Assembly (NCBI GenBank): GCA_030691435.1 | Contig: JAUYEK010000421.1 | Span: 1-8,077, forward strand | From: Sulfuricella sp. | GTDB lineage: Bacteria; Pseudomonadota; Gammaproteobacteria; Burkholderiales; Sulfuricellaceae | Length of the DNA: 8,077 bases | Reading direction: 5' to 3' | In this document: piece after piece, positions 1-6,583 of the stretch | Position numbering within the stretch: position 1 is the stretch's first letter | How the letters are laid out: the number at the start of each line of letters is the position of its first letter | The notes under the pieces: model-generated | Seen by the model: only the letters and a program-made list of their open reading frames with translations | Told to the model about the DNA's origin: nothing | The model's database searches: none | Translations under genes and position numbers: made by a program

Positions 1-102
1 AACGGCGCCTTTTTCCGCCATGCGTCGTTGCATCCCCTTGCCGTATACCCCATACGGCGGCGAGTCTGCGCCTAGCCTGGCGAAAAAATCCATCCGTTTC
101 AT
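1..102 (-). CDS. Unrecognised reading frame, 5' part only (runs off left edge)
   Basis: An open frame of 34 codons starts with ATG at 102 on the minus strand and leaves the window without a stop. A run of five G lies a few bases upstream and could act as a ribosome-binding site. A second in-frame ATG lies at 93. It sits 45 bp downstream of nudJ in the same direction, so it could be the next gene of that transcript. In enterobacteria nudJ is followed by mnmA, but this N-terminus (MKRMDFFARLG...) lacks the SGGVDS P-loop expected near the start of MnmA. I do not recognise the family. The short length makes coding status uncertain. A 6-bp inverted repeat (CCGTAT / ATACGG, 41-57) falls inside it. 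Confidence 0.35.
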   Translation of the reverse strand, partial: MKRMDFFARLGADSPPYGVYGKGMQRRMAEKGAV

Positions 103-147
103 TTGCCCCCGTTTTGGTGGAGCGGACTACTAGGATTAACCACGCCC

Positions 148-597
148 TCATCCGGAAAAGTGGGTAACCAGTTCCAGAGGATAACGCGTGCCGGCCAGAT
201 AATCCTCAACGCATTTAAGCACCAACGGGCTGCGATGACGCTCCGCCGTGGCACGGATTTCTTCCTGACTCAGCCACACGGCGCGCAGAATACCGCTATC
301 CAGCTGTCGTCGCGGCTCGTGCCCATGCACCCTCCCGGCAAAGGCAAAGCGCAGGTAGGTGATGTCCTTGCTGGGGTGACGCCAACGATAAACGCCCAGC
401 AACCATTCCGGAATGAAGTGATAAGCGGTTTCTTCCAGCGCTTCGCGAACCGCGCCCTGCGCCAGGGTCTCATCCGCTTCCCAGTGGCCGGCAGGCTGAT
501 TGAAGCGTATGCCCTCACCGGTTTCTTCCTCCACCATGAGGAATTTTCCATCTTGCTCGATCACCGCCGCCACGGTGACATTAGGCTTCCAGATCAT
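148..597 (-). CDS. nudJ: NudJ-type Nudix phosphohydrolase
   Basis: This 149-residue Nudix hydrolase resembles E. coli NudJ, which hydrolyses nucleoside tri- and diphosphates and the thiamine precursor HMP-PP in the cytoplasm. The N-terminal KPNVTVAAV strand matches the NudJ start. The Nudix box spans residues 37-59: G37, E43, then REALEET at 51-57, giving the metal-binding glutamates. The usual Gly after the EEx element is Ala58. The segments FNQPAGHWEADETL and GTRYPLE near the C-terminus are family hallmarks. I chose ATG at 597 because AGGA lies 7 bp upstream and the protein then aligns with NudJ; a longer frame would need TTG at 612. It is divergent from queC across a repeat. The family is clear; the exact substrate is inferred. 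Confidence 0.88.
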   Translation of the reverse strand: MIWKPNVTVAAVIEQDGKFLMVEEETGEGIRFNQPAGHWEADETLAQGAVREALEETAYHFIPEWLLGVYRWRHPSKDITYLRFAFAGRVHGHEPRRQLDSGILRAVWLSQEEIRATAERHRSPLVLKCVEDYLAGTRYPLELVTHFSG

Positions 598-621
598 GAA
601 TTTTTCCTGCAAAAAGAGGCG

Positions 622-649
622 ATTTTATCGCTTTTCAGGTTCGATTCAA
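622..649 (-). promoter_or_regulatory. Candidate sigma-70 promoter for nudJ
   Basis: On the minus strand TTGAAT (649-644) and TAAAAT (627-622) are separated by 16 bp. They match four and five of six consensus bases. Transcription would begin near 615, about 20 bases ahead of the nudJ ATG. The -10 lies within a small palindrome (GCGATTTTATCGC). This is prediction only. Confidence 0.4.
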
Positions 650-695
650 AACCGGAAGAGCTAAGTGTAGAATTGAACCTTGAAAAAAGCAGTTC

Positions 696-827
696 AGCCA
701 CGGATTAGCACAGATTTACACAGATTATCAATGAATTACCATCTCATCTTGCGCACCTTTTAGGGTGAATGGCAAATCTTATTCAACACATTGTTTTATC
801 TGTGTTAATCCGTGTCAATCTGTGGCT
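696..827. repeat. Fold-back repeat with 10-bp phased arms, nudJ-queC gap
   Basis: Two 33-bp arms (696-728 and 795-827) are inverted copies of each other, with about 27 of 33 positions matching, around a 66-bp spacer. Each arm consists of three degenerate 10-bp units of the type CACRGATTAA (left: CACGGATTAG, CACAGATTTA, CACAGATTAT). The unit begins again every 10 bp, close to one helical turn. Similar CACAGATTAACACGG repeats are, to my knowledge, scattered through many bacterial genomes, so this is probably a non-autonomous dispersed element. No transposase and no convincing target duplication is visible. It fills most of the 274-bp gap between the divergent genes, so any queC promoter must lie in or next to it. 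I see no other gene in the gap. Confidence 0.75.
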
Positions 828-871
828 AGCTGTGGTTTTTAGGTTTAAAACCATTTAAGGAAAATGCCATC

Positions 872-1561
872 TTGAACAAAGCCGTCGTGCTACTGTCGGG
901 CGGACTGGATTCCGCCACCACTCTCGCCATCGCCCGCAGCGAGGGATACGCCTGCTATTGCCTGAGCCTGGATTACGGTCAGCGCCACGGCTCGGAACTG
1001 GAAGCTGCACAGCGTGTTGCCGCCGCGCAGGGGGCCAGCGAGCAGCGCACGATTAAACTCGATTTGACGGCATTCGGCGGCTCGGCCCTGACCGACGAAA
1101 AAATTGCCGTGCCGACTGCACCATCGGTCGGCATCCCCGTTACCTACGTACCGGCACGCAACACCATCATGCTGTCGCTCGCGCTGGCGTGGGCGGAAGT
1201 GCTGGGCAGCCGCGACATCTTCATCGGCGCCAATGCGGTGGACTACTCGGGTTACCCGGACTGCCGCCCTGAATATCTCAAAGCCTTCGAGAAAATGGCC
1301 AACCTTGCCACTAAATCCGCAATCGAAGGCAACACCCTGCGCATTCGCGCCCCCTTGGTCGCACTCTCGAAAGCGGAAATCATCCGCCGTGGCATTGCAC
1401 TGGGCGTGGATTACCGCCTCACCGTTTCCTGTTACCAGGCTGGAGAGGACGGTTCGGCCTGCGGAACCTGCGATTCCTGCCGTTTGCGCCGCCAGGGATT
1501 CGCCAGCGCCGGAATGGCCGACCCCACCCGCTACCGGCTTGAAACTAATGGCCGGATATAG
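872..1561 (+). CDS. queC: 7-cyano-7-deazaguanine synthase QueC
   Basis: QueC converts 7-carboxy-7-deazaguanine, ammonia and ATP to preQ0, the precursor of queuosine in tRNA. The 229-residue length is normal. The N-terminal PP-loop SGGLDS (residues 9-14) binds ATP, followed by the DYGQRH motif at 34-39. The central VPARNTIML and [13 protein letters not shown] (124-136) segments are QueC signatures. Four cysteines, C187, C197, C200 and C203 (SC...CGTCDSC), form the zinc site. The start is TTG at 872, with AAGGA at 857-861 ten bases upstream. No in-frame ATG or GTG lies near it, and the [11 protein letters not shown] start fits the family. A three-codon frame (ATG CCA TCT TGA, 864-875) overlaps the start codon. 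Other que genes are not in the window. Confidence 0.95.
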   Translation: MNKAVVLLSGGLDSATTLAIARSEGYACYCLSLDYGQRHGSELEAAQRVAAAQGASEQRTIKLDLTAFGGSALTDEKIAVPTAPSVGIPVTYVPARNTIMLSLALAWAEVLGSRDIFIGANAVDYSGYPDCRPEYLKAFEKMANLATKSAIEGNTLRIRAPLVALSKAEIIRRGIALGVDYRLTVSCYQAGEDGSACGTCDSCRLRRQGFASAGMADPTRYRLETNGRI

Positions 1562-1586
1562 CAATCTAGTCCGAACAGACTATGTA

Positions 1587-1601
1587 TAAATGTTACATTT
1601 A
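1587..1601. promoter_or_regulatory. AT-rich leader with 15-bp palindrome upstream of the YeeE/YedE gene
   Basis: The 91-bp gap 1562-1652 is far more AT-rich than its surroundings. It holds TAAATGT-T-ACATTTA (1587-1601), a perfect 7-bp-arm inverted repeat, and just before it TAGTC-N6-GACTA (1566-1581). TATAAA (1585-1590) and TATAGA (1604-1609) are possible -10 boxes, but neither has a good -35. The palindrome overlaps one of them, as an operator would. I cannot name a regulator. Confidence 0.35.
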
Positions 1602-1652
1602 ACTATAGAATTAAAAAAAATTTAATGAATAACCCGATGGAAGGATAAACAA

Positions 1653-2837
1653 ATGGTCTTTGAAAGCTTCGCGCAAGCTCAATCGTTTTTTCTTTGGGCC
1701 ACCTTTGGCATCGCCCTGATCATGGGGGCGCTCGTAAACAAAACCAATTTCTGCACCATGGGCGCGGTTTCCGACTGGGTCAACATGGGCGACACAGGCC
1801 GCCTGCGCGCCTGGCTGTTTGCGATTGCGGTGGCGATGCTGGGCGTAGCGGTCCTCGAAGCCAGCGGCCTCGTCAAACTGGCCGCCACCTTCCCGCCCTA
1901 CCGCGCGAACCAGCTGGTCTGGGCCGAAAACCTGCTGGGCGGACTGATGTTCGGCATCGGCATGACGCTCGCCTCCGGTTGCGGCAACAAAACCCTGATC
2001 CGCATCGGCGGTGGCAGCTTCAAGGCTATCATGGTCCTGGCCATCATCGCGATCATCGCCTACTACATGGTCAATCCGTTCCCGGACTCGGACAAGACGC
2101 TGTTCACCGTGCTGTTCTACGACTGGATACGCCCGCTCGCCGTCACCCTGCAAACCAACCAGGATCTAGGCGCAATCGTCGCCGGCAGCGGCAGCGCTGC
2201 AACACCGCGGCTGGCTATCGGCGGCATACTTGCACTGGTGCTCATCGGCTTTGCCTTCATGTCCGCCGATTTCCGCGACAATTTCGACAACATCCTCGCC
2301 GGACTGGTCGTCGGCCTGACCGTACTGGCAGCCTGGTACATCACCAGCAACGTGATGGTAAGCGCCGACGGACAGCCCTTCTCCCTGCAGAACTTCGTCG
2401 CCGAGCAATGGGATATGTACGCCAAGCCGGAAGAGCTGAAACCCGCAGACAGCCGGCCGCTCTCGACCCAATCCTTTTCCTTCATCAACCCCATGGGCCA
2501 GACTTTCGGCTACGCGATGGCCGGCTTCAAGCTCACCGCGCTGACTTTCGGCGTCATGTCGGTTGCCGGCGTAATCCTCGGCTCCTTGCTGTGGTCCCTG
2601 GTGAGCAGGAGCTTCCGTATCGAGTGGTTCGTTTCAGTAAAGGACTTTTTCAACCACTTCGTCGGCGCCATCCTGATGGGTTTCGGCGGTGTGCTGGCGA
2701 TGGGCTGCACCATCGGCCAGGGGGTGACCGGCGTTTCCACTCTCGCGGTCGGCTCCATCATCACCCTGCTGGCCATCATTGCAGGCAGCGCCTCCACAAT
2801 GAAATACCAGTACTGGAGAATGATGCAGGAAGCCTGA
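1653..2837 (+). CDS. YeeE/YedE family permease (sulfur compound uptake)
   Basis: This is a 394-residue polytopic inner-membrane protein of the YeeE/YedE family, whose characterised member YeeE (TsuA) imports thiosulfate. The three conserved cysteine sites are present: NFCTMGAVSDW (C34), LASGCGNKTL (C110) and AMGCTIGQG (C352). In YeeE such cysteines line the substrate path. Hydrophobic segments lie roughly at residues 12-28, 52-70, 93-109, 125-141, 187-204, 213-232, 290-316, 334-351 and 363-381, giving two related halves. A hydrophilic stretch at about 233-287 separates the halves and makes the protein longer than the compact bacterial YeeE. ATG 1653 has GGAAGGA seven bases upstream. No adjacent TusA-like or selenium gene is present, so the substrate (thiosulfate, another sulfur anion or a selenium compound) is open. 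A GC hairpin follows. Confidence 0.85.
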   Translation: MVFESFAQAQSFFLWATFGIALIMGALVNKTNFCTMGAVSDWVNMGDTGRLRAWLFAIAVAMLGVAVLEASGLVKLAATFPPYRANQLVWAENLLGGLMFGIGMTLASGCGNKTLIRIGGGSFKAIMVLAIIAIIAYYMVNPFPDSDKTLFTVLFYDWIRPLAVTLQTNQDLGAIVAGSGSAATPRLAIGGILALVLIGFAFMSADFRDNFDNILAGLVVGLTVLAAWYITSNVMVSADGQPFSLQNFVAEQWDMYAKPEELKPADSRPLSTQSFSFINPMGQTFGYAMAGFKLTALTFGVMSVAGVILGSLLWSLVSRSFRIEWFVSVKDFFNHFVGAILMGFGGVLAMGCTIGQGVTGVSTLAVGSIITLLAIIAGSASTMKYQYWRMMQEA

Positions 2838-2859
2838 TTTAATCAAGACATTAACGTCA

Positions 2860-2884
2860 CGAGGCCCCGTCCAGCGGGGCCTCG
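2860..2884 (+). terminator. GC hairpin ending the YeeE/YedE transcript
   Basis: A perfect 10-bp stem (2860-2869 with 2875-2884, CGAGGCCCCG / CGGGGCCTCG) encloses the loop TCCAG, 23 bp after the stop codon. There is no proper T-run after it (GCTCTTGAC), so it may be a weak terminator or a 3'-end protecting hairpin. It ends three bases before the tRNA promoter -35. Confidence 0.6.
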
Positions 2885-2887
2885 CTC

Positions 2888-2916
2888 TTGACAGAAAACT
2901 CATGCCACGGCATAAT
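2888..2916 (+). promoter_or_regulatory. Sigma-70 promoter of tRNA-Lys
   Basis: TTGACA (2888-2893, perfect consensus) and CATAAT (2911-2916, five of six) are exactly 17 bp apart. The predicted start near 2923 gives a leader of about seven bases before the tRNA. A 12-bp inverted repeat (ATGCC-AC-GGCAT, 2902-2913) lies in the spacer and overlaps the -10. It may be chance. Confidence 0.8.
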
Positions 2917-2929
2917 CGCTGTTTTTCGG

Positions 2930-3005
2930 GGGTCGTTAGCTCAGCCGGTAGAGCAGCGGACTTTTAATCCGTTGGTCGCCAGTTCGAATCTGGCACGGCC
3001 TACCA
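2930..3005 (+). tRNA. tRNA-Lys (anticodon UUU), CCA encoded
   Basis: The 76-nt cloverleaf is complete. The acceptor GGGTCGT (2930-2936) pairs with ACGGCCT (2995-3001). The D arm is GCTC/GAGC. The anticodon stem GCGGA/TCCGT holds the loop CTTTTAA, with anticodon TTT at 2963-2965. The T arm is GCCAG-TTCGAAT-CTGGC. Discriminator A is at 3002 and CCA at 3003-3005. Two acceptor pairs are G-U wobbles, G1-U72 and U4-G69; position 72 is normally C in tRNA-Lys. It is a single-gene transcription unit with its own promoter and terminator. Confidence 0.97.
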
Positions 3006-3013
3006 AGAAATTT

Positions 3014-3047
3014 AAGGGCTTGCAGCAATGCAAGCCCTTTTCATTTT
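3014..3047 (+). terminator. Rho-independent terminator of tRNA-Lys
   Basis: A perfect 11-bp stem (AAGGGCTTGCA 3014-3024, TGCAAGCCCTT 3029-3039) closes a GCAA tetraloop of GNRA type. It is followed by TTCATTTT. It starts nine bases after the encoded CCA. The next 177 bp up to 3225 hold no convincing gene. Confidence 0.92.
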
Positions 3048-3224
3048 GGGGCGCCCTACGCTTTCATCTTCTCTCAACATTGGGTAATTCGCCATGAAAC
3101 GGGCCTTCAAAATGAGCGCTTTGCCTAGTTACGCACAGAATATTCGGGTATAAAGTGGTCAGGTGAAGCGGTGTGACTTCATATTGCCCCGCCGCCAGTA
3201 TTAAATTCCGAAAAGAGAGCCCGA

Positions 3225-4331
3225 ATGGCAAATCTTCAAGCCCTTACCCAACCGAAAATCTTCGACCGCCAGATGCTGGATGACTACCTGGAAGACCTGG
3301 CCGACCTCGCCCCCAAGATTGAGCAGGATGTGGCCCGGCTCAAACAATCGCCTGACGACAAACAAATCATCGACAATCTGTTTCGCATTCTGCACAACAT
3401 CAAGGGCGACGCCGCCTTGTGCAAGGTAGAAATGGGCGTCATCATCAGTCATCCACTCGAAACCCTGATGGGGGATCTGCGCACAGGCAAACTGCGCTTC
3501 ACCGAGTTGCTCGGCGAAATCATCCTGCTGACGATAGATCGCCTGGAATTAGCAGTGGAAGCGTTGGCGGCGGGGAAACCCATCGCCCAATTGCAGCTCG
3601 TCAAACTGGTGCAAGGACTGGAAAAGTTAAGCCAGACCCCGCAAAACCAGCTCGACACCGCCATCAGCGGCGTCATCGAATCAGTCACCGGGTTTCGTCC
3701 CACCATGGCGACGCTGCGCGGCACGCCGCAAAAGTCGGCGATCTCGCGCAGCCAGGAAAGCATCGCCGCGGATCTGCGCTTTTTCCGTTCGCTTGCGCAG
3801 CAATTCGAAAGCCGGTCGATCCACTTTCAGGGACGCAGCGCCCGGATGCTTCGCCTTGCCCTGGATACCAACAAGGCGGCGGGCAAACCGGTCGACCCGG
3901 TACAGCTGGAAGCCGCGGCCTACATGCACGACGTCGGCATGATGCTCCTGCCCGAAGGGATGTGGCTGAACAAACTGGGGCGGCTCAATGAAGATGACAA
4001 GAAAGCCCTGCGCGCGCACCCCGGTTACGGAGCCGGCCTGCTGGAACGGATGGAAGGCTGGAAACCCGCCGCCGAGATGGTAGCACAGCACCATGAAATG
4101 CCGGATGGCGCGGGTTACCCGGCGGGCCTGAAATCAGATGCCATCTGCCCGGGAGCAAAAATCCTGGCGATCGTCGACGCTTTTGAAGCCGTGATGCTGA
4201 AGCATACTCATCGCGGCCATGGGCGTTCGATGCTGCGCGCCATCGCGGAAGTGAATGCCTGCGACAACCAGTTCGCGGCGGAGTGGATATCCCCCTTCAA
4301 TACCGTGATCCGGCGGCTGATCGAGGGCTAA
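3225..4331 (+). CDS. Hpt (CheA P1-like) + divergent HD-GYP domain protein
   Basis: This 368-residue soluble protein has no signal peptide or membrane segment. Residues about 15-118 resemble the histidine phosphotransfer domain of CheA: LFRILHNIKGD carries the candidate phospho-His57, followed by HPLETLMGDLRTGKL and a helix around ILLTIDRLELAVEAL. After a linker (about 119-180), residues about 185-368 match an HD-GYP domain: H235-D236, H265 (AHPGYGAGLL), H289-H290-E291, then DGAGYP (294-299) and D318 (IVDAFEA). HD-GYP proteins typically degrade cyclic di-GMP. Here the first-helix GHxxR His is Arg204 and the Lys of HDxGK is Met239, so activity may be altered or lost. ATG 3225 has AAGAGAG just upstream. 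TATAAA at 3149-3154 is a possible -10 without a good -35. The stop overlaps the end of hypE on the other strand. A sensory-output role is inferred. Confidence 0.82.
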   Translation: MANLQALTQPKIFDRQMLDDYLEDLADLAPKIEQDVARLKQSPDDKQIIDNLFRILHNIKGDAALCKVEMGVIISHPLETLMGDLRTGKLRFTELLGEIILLTIDRLELAVEALAAGKPIAQLQLVKLVQGLEKLSQTPQNQLDTAISGVIESVTGFRPTMATLRGTPQKSAISRSQESIAADLRFFRSLAQQFESRSIHFQGRSARMLRLALDTNKAAGKPVDPVQLEAAAYMHDVGMMLLPEGMWLNKLGRLNEDDKKALRAHPGYGAGLLERMEGWKPAAEMVAQHHEMPDGAGYPAGLKSDAICPGAKILAIVDAFEAVMLKHTHRGHGRSMLRAIAEVNACDNQFAAEWISPFNTVIRRLIEG

Positions 4332-5377
4332 CAGATTCGGGGCAACTGCTCCCCCGTCAGCCAATCCACGATGCGCCGCCCACCGAAGGCGGTTTCCATC
4401 TGCACGAAGCCGTGATCGTCCTCAATCACCTCGCCGATCACCGCCGCATCCTGCCCCAGCGGGTGGGCGCGCATCGCTGCCAGCAACGCATCCGCATCCT
4501 CTTGCCGGCAAAAAGCGACCAGCTTGCCTTCATTGGCTGAATAAAGCGGGTCGAGCCCCAGAAACTCACACGCGGCCCTGACCTCGGTGCGGATAGGCAA
4601 GTCGGTTTCGCGCAGCATCATGCCGACACCCGACTGGCGGGCGATTTCATTGAGGGTGGTGGCGAGCCCGCCGCGAGTGGGATCGCGCAGCGCGTGGATG
4701 CCGGGAACCGCCGCGACCATGGCTGCCACCAGTCCATGCAGGGCGGCGGTGTCCGACTGGATTGAAGTGCCGAAGCTCAAATTCTCCCGCACGGAAAGAA
4801 TCGCCACGCCGTGGTCGCCGACCGACCCGCTGACGATGATCGCATCCCCCGGCCGCGCCCGGTCGCCGGAAATATTGACCCCCTGCGGTACCATTCCCAC
4901 CCCGGTGGTCGTGATGAATACGCCATCGCCCTTGTTGCGCTCCACCACCTTGGTGTCGCCGGTAACGACAGGCACGCCTGCTTCCCGGGATGCGTTTGCC
5001 ATGGATTCGACGATGCGCGCAAGATCGGCGAGCGGAAAGCCTTCCTCCAGGATGAAGCTGGCAGAAAGATAAAGCGGCACGGCACCCGCCATGGCCACGT
5101 CGTTGATGGTGCCATGCACCGACAGGCAGCCGATGTCGCCGCCGGGGAAGAACAGCGGCGAGACCACATGACTGTCGGTGGCCATCACCATGCGCCCCGC
5201 CGGGATATGGAAGCTCGCCTGGTCGTTCATCTGGCGCAGGAATTCGTTGTCGAAAGCGGCCAGAAACAACTCCTCGATCAACTGCGCCATGGCACGACCG
5301 CCGCTGCCATGGGTCATGTCGACACAACCGTTTTTCAGGTCGAGGGGACGGATGTAGCCGGTTCTGGTTTTGCTCAT
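4328..5377 (-). CDS. hypE: Hydrogenase maturation protein HypE
   Basis: HypE receives a carbamoyl group from HypF on its C-terminal cysteine and dehydrates it with ATP to a thiocyanate, the source of the CN ligands of the NiFe hydrogenase active site. The 349 residues match the AIRS/PurM-like ATPase family: a Gly-rich HGSGG motif at 23-27, ATDSHVVSP at 66-74, HGTINDVAMAGA (88-99), GDTKVVE, and RDPTRGGLATTLNEIA. The protein ends with PRIC, so the catalytic Cys349 is present. ATG 5377 has only a weak GGGG ribosome site 4 bp upstream and lies about 15 bp past a fold-back repeat. It is the last visible gene of the hyp operon. Its TAG overlaps the convergent Hpt/HD-GYP stop by four bases, so no terminator lies between them. 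Confidence 0.97.
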   Translation of the reverse strand: MSKTRTGYIRPLDLKNGCVDMTHGSGGRAMAQLIEELFLAAFDNEFLRQMNDQASFHIPAGRMVMATDSHVVSPLFFPGGDIGCLSVHGTINDVAMAGAVPLYLSASFILEEGFPLADLARIVESMANASREAGVPVVTGDTKVVERNKGDGVFITTTGVGMVPQGVNISGDRARPGDAIIVSGSVGDHGVAILSVRENLSFGTSIQSDTAALHGLVAAMVAAVPGIHALRDPTRGGLATTLNEIARQSGVGMMLRETDLPIRTEVRAACEFLGLDPLYSANEGKLVAFCRQEDADALLAAMRAHPLGQDAAVIGEVIEDDHGFVQMETAFGGRRIVDWLTGEQLPRIC

Positions 5378-5392
5378 TTAACCCCATTTCTC

Positions 5393-5468
5393 ACCGCAAA
5401 GGACGCAAAGGAACGCGAAGGAAAGCATTTTAAGATTTTCCTTTGCGAAACCTTGCGTCCCTTGCGGT
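5393..5468. repeat. Fold-back repeat with 10-bp phased arms, hypD-hypE gap
   Basis: Inverted arms of 30 bp (5393-5422 and 5439-5468) match at 24 of 30 positions around a 16-bp loop. The left arm is three degenerate decamers: ACCGCAAAGG, ACGCAAAGGA, ACGCGAAGGA. It fills nearly the entire 90-bp gap. The outer end of the right arm contributes the last base of the hypD TAA stop. In mRNA it would form an imperfect hairpin between the hypD stop and the hypE start. CGCAAAGGA-type repeats are widespread in bacteria to my knowledge. The sequence family differs from the 696-827 element, but the layout is the same. Confidence 0.75.
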
Positions 5469-6583
5469 TAATGCTTTTGATTTTCTTTATCCCGTCCGTA
5501 TGTGTAATACGCCGCGCAAGCCCCTTCGGACGACACCATGCACGAACCGATGGGATTATCCGGCGTACACACCGTGCCGAACACCTTGCAGGCTAGCGGT
5601 TTCTTCACGCCGCGAATGATGGCGCTGCATTCGCAGGCCGGGTGGTCGGCTACCGACTGATAAGGCAATGCGAAACGCTTTTCCGCATCGTAGGCCGCGT
5701 ATTTTTCCCGGATTTGCAGGCCGCTGTCGGGCACCCAGCCGAGGCCGCGCCATTCGAAGGTCTTGCGCGATTCGAACACCTCCGCCACCAGGCGCTGCGC
5801 CTTGATATTGCCGTCGCGGGTGACGGTGCGGGTGAACTCGTTTTCTACCTCGGCGCGGCCTTCGTTGAGTTGCCGCACCAGCATCAGGATCGCCTGCATC
5901 ACGTCCAGCGGCTCGAAACCGGCGATCACCACGGGTATATGATATTGCGCGGCAAACGGCTCGTAGGGCCGACTGCCGATCACGGTGGAAACGTGCGCCG
6001 GGCCGACCACGCCATCCACCCGCGCCTCCCCGCTCCCCATGATGGCGGTGATGGCGGCGGGGGTCAGCACGTGGTTGGAAAACACGGAAAAATTCTTCAG
6101 CCCCAGCTCCCCGGCGCGGAGGATCGCCACCGCCGTGGGCGGGGTGGTGGTTTCGAAACCGATGGCGAAGAACACCACCTCCTTGTCCGGGTTTTCCTGC
6201 GCGATTTTCAGCGCATCGGCGCTGGAGTAGATCATGCGCACATCCGCACCGCCCGCCTTGGCCTTGAGCAGGCTCCTGCGGTTCGAGCCGGGCACCCGCA
6301 GCATGTCGCCGTAAGTACACAGAATAACGTTGGGCCTGCGCGCCAGTTCGATGGCGCTATCCACCCTGCCGATCGGCAGCACGCACACCGGGCAGCCGGG
6401 GCCGTGGATCATGTTTATGTTGTCGGGCAGCAGGCCCTGAACACCATAACGGAAAATGGCGTGGGTGTGGCCGCCGCAAAACTCCATCAGGCCGTAAGCC
6501 CGGTCAGACCGCGCCTCGCGCAGGATATCGGCAGCCAGCTTGCGCGCCAGCGCGCCGTCGCGAAATTCGTCGATGTATTTCAT
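5468..6583 (-). CDS. hypD: Hydrogenase maturation protein HypD
   Basis: HypD is the 4Fe-4S scaffold that, with HypC, assembles the Fe(CN)2CO unit for NiFe hydrogenases. The 371 residues are full length. FCGGHTHAIFRYG (35-47) holds the conserved Cys36. GPGCPVCV (61-68) holds the C64/C67 pair. IGFETTTPPTA (141-151) and GPAHVSTVIG are family signatures. The C-terminal domain carries C317, C319, C332, C339, C348 and C356, including the iron-sulfur ligands. The ATG at 6583 lies in an ATGA overlap with the hypC stop. The 20 bases upstream are pyrimidine-rich repeat sequence with no Shine-Dalgarno, so translation probably depends on coupling to hypC. The TAA stop touches the fold-back repeat that separates it from hypE. 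Confidence 0.97.
   Translation of the reverse strand: MKYIDEFRDGALARKLAADILREARSDRAYGLMEFCGGHTHAIFRYGVQGLLPDNINMIHGPGCPVCVLPIGRVDSAIELARRPNVILCTYGDMLRVPGSNRRSLLKAKAGGADVRMIYSSADALKIAQENPDKEVVFFAIGFETTTPPTAVAILRAGELGLKNFSVFSNHVLTPAAITAIMGSGEARVDGVVGPAHVSTVIGSRPYEPFAAQYHIPVVIAGFEPLDVMQAILMLVRQLNEGRAEVENEFTRTVTRDGNIKAQRLVAEVFESRKTFEWRGLGWVPDSGLQIREKYAAYDAEKRFALPYQSVADHPACECSAIIRGVKKPLACKVFGTVCTPDNPIGSCMVSSEGACAAYYTYGRDKENQKH

Noticed and set aside
103..708. A 201-residue plus-strand frame opposite nudJ
   Set aside because: The opposite strand encodes a protein with a full Nudix box and NudJ hallmarks; this frame has no recognisable motif and extends into the repeat region.
834..852. Possible preQ1-type riboswitch in the queC leader (small GGTTTT/AAAACC hairpin)
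   Set aside because: It lacks the conserved preQ1 aptamer pattern and the A-rich tail; only a 6-bp AT-rich hairpin is visible.
890..1564. A 224-residue minus-strand frame almost coextensive with queC
   Set aside because: It is the antisense shadow of a clear QueC with intact PP-loop and zinc cysteines; its composition is typical of GC-rich antisense frames.
1694..2842. A 382-residue frame overlapping the YeeE/YedE gene in another plus-strand frame
   Set aside because: It is rich in Arg, His, Pro and Gln with no hydrophobic or conserved pattern, as expected of a shifted GC-rich frame, whereas the other frame gives a membrane protein with family motifs.
2902..2913. Palindrome ATGCC-AC-GGCAT in the tRNA promoter spacer as an operator
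   Set aside because: Five-base arms are expected by chance at this frequency, and tRNA promoters rarely have dedicated operators; noted in the promoter entry only.
2888..3097. A 69-residue frame across tRNA-Lys
   Set aside because: The peptide LAQPVEQRTFNPLVASSNLARPT is simply translated tRNA and is a familiar false gene call.
3094..3153. A 19-codon frame (MKRAFKMSALPSYA...) between the tRNA terminator and the Hpt/HD-GYP gene
   Set aside because: It has no good ribosome site, no recognisable feature, and a length expected by chance.
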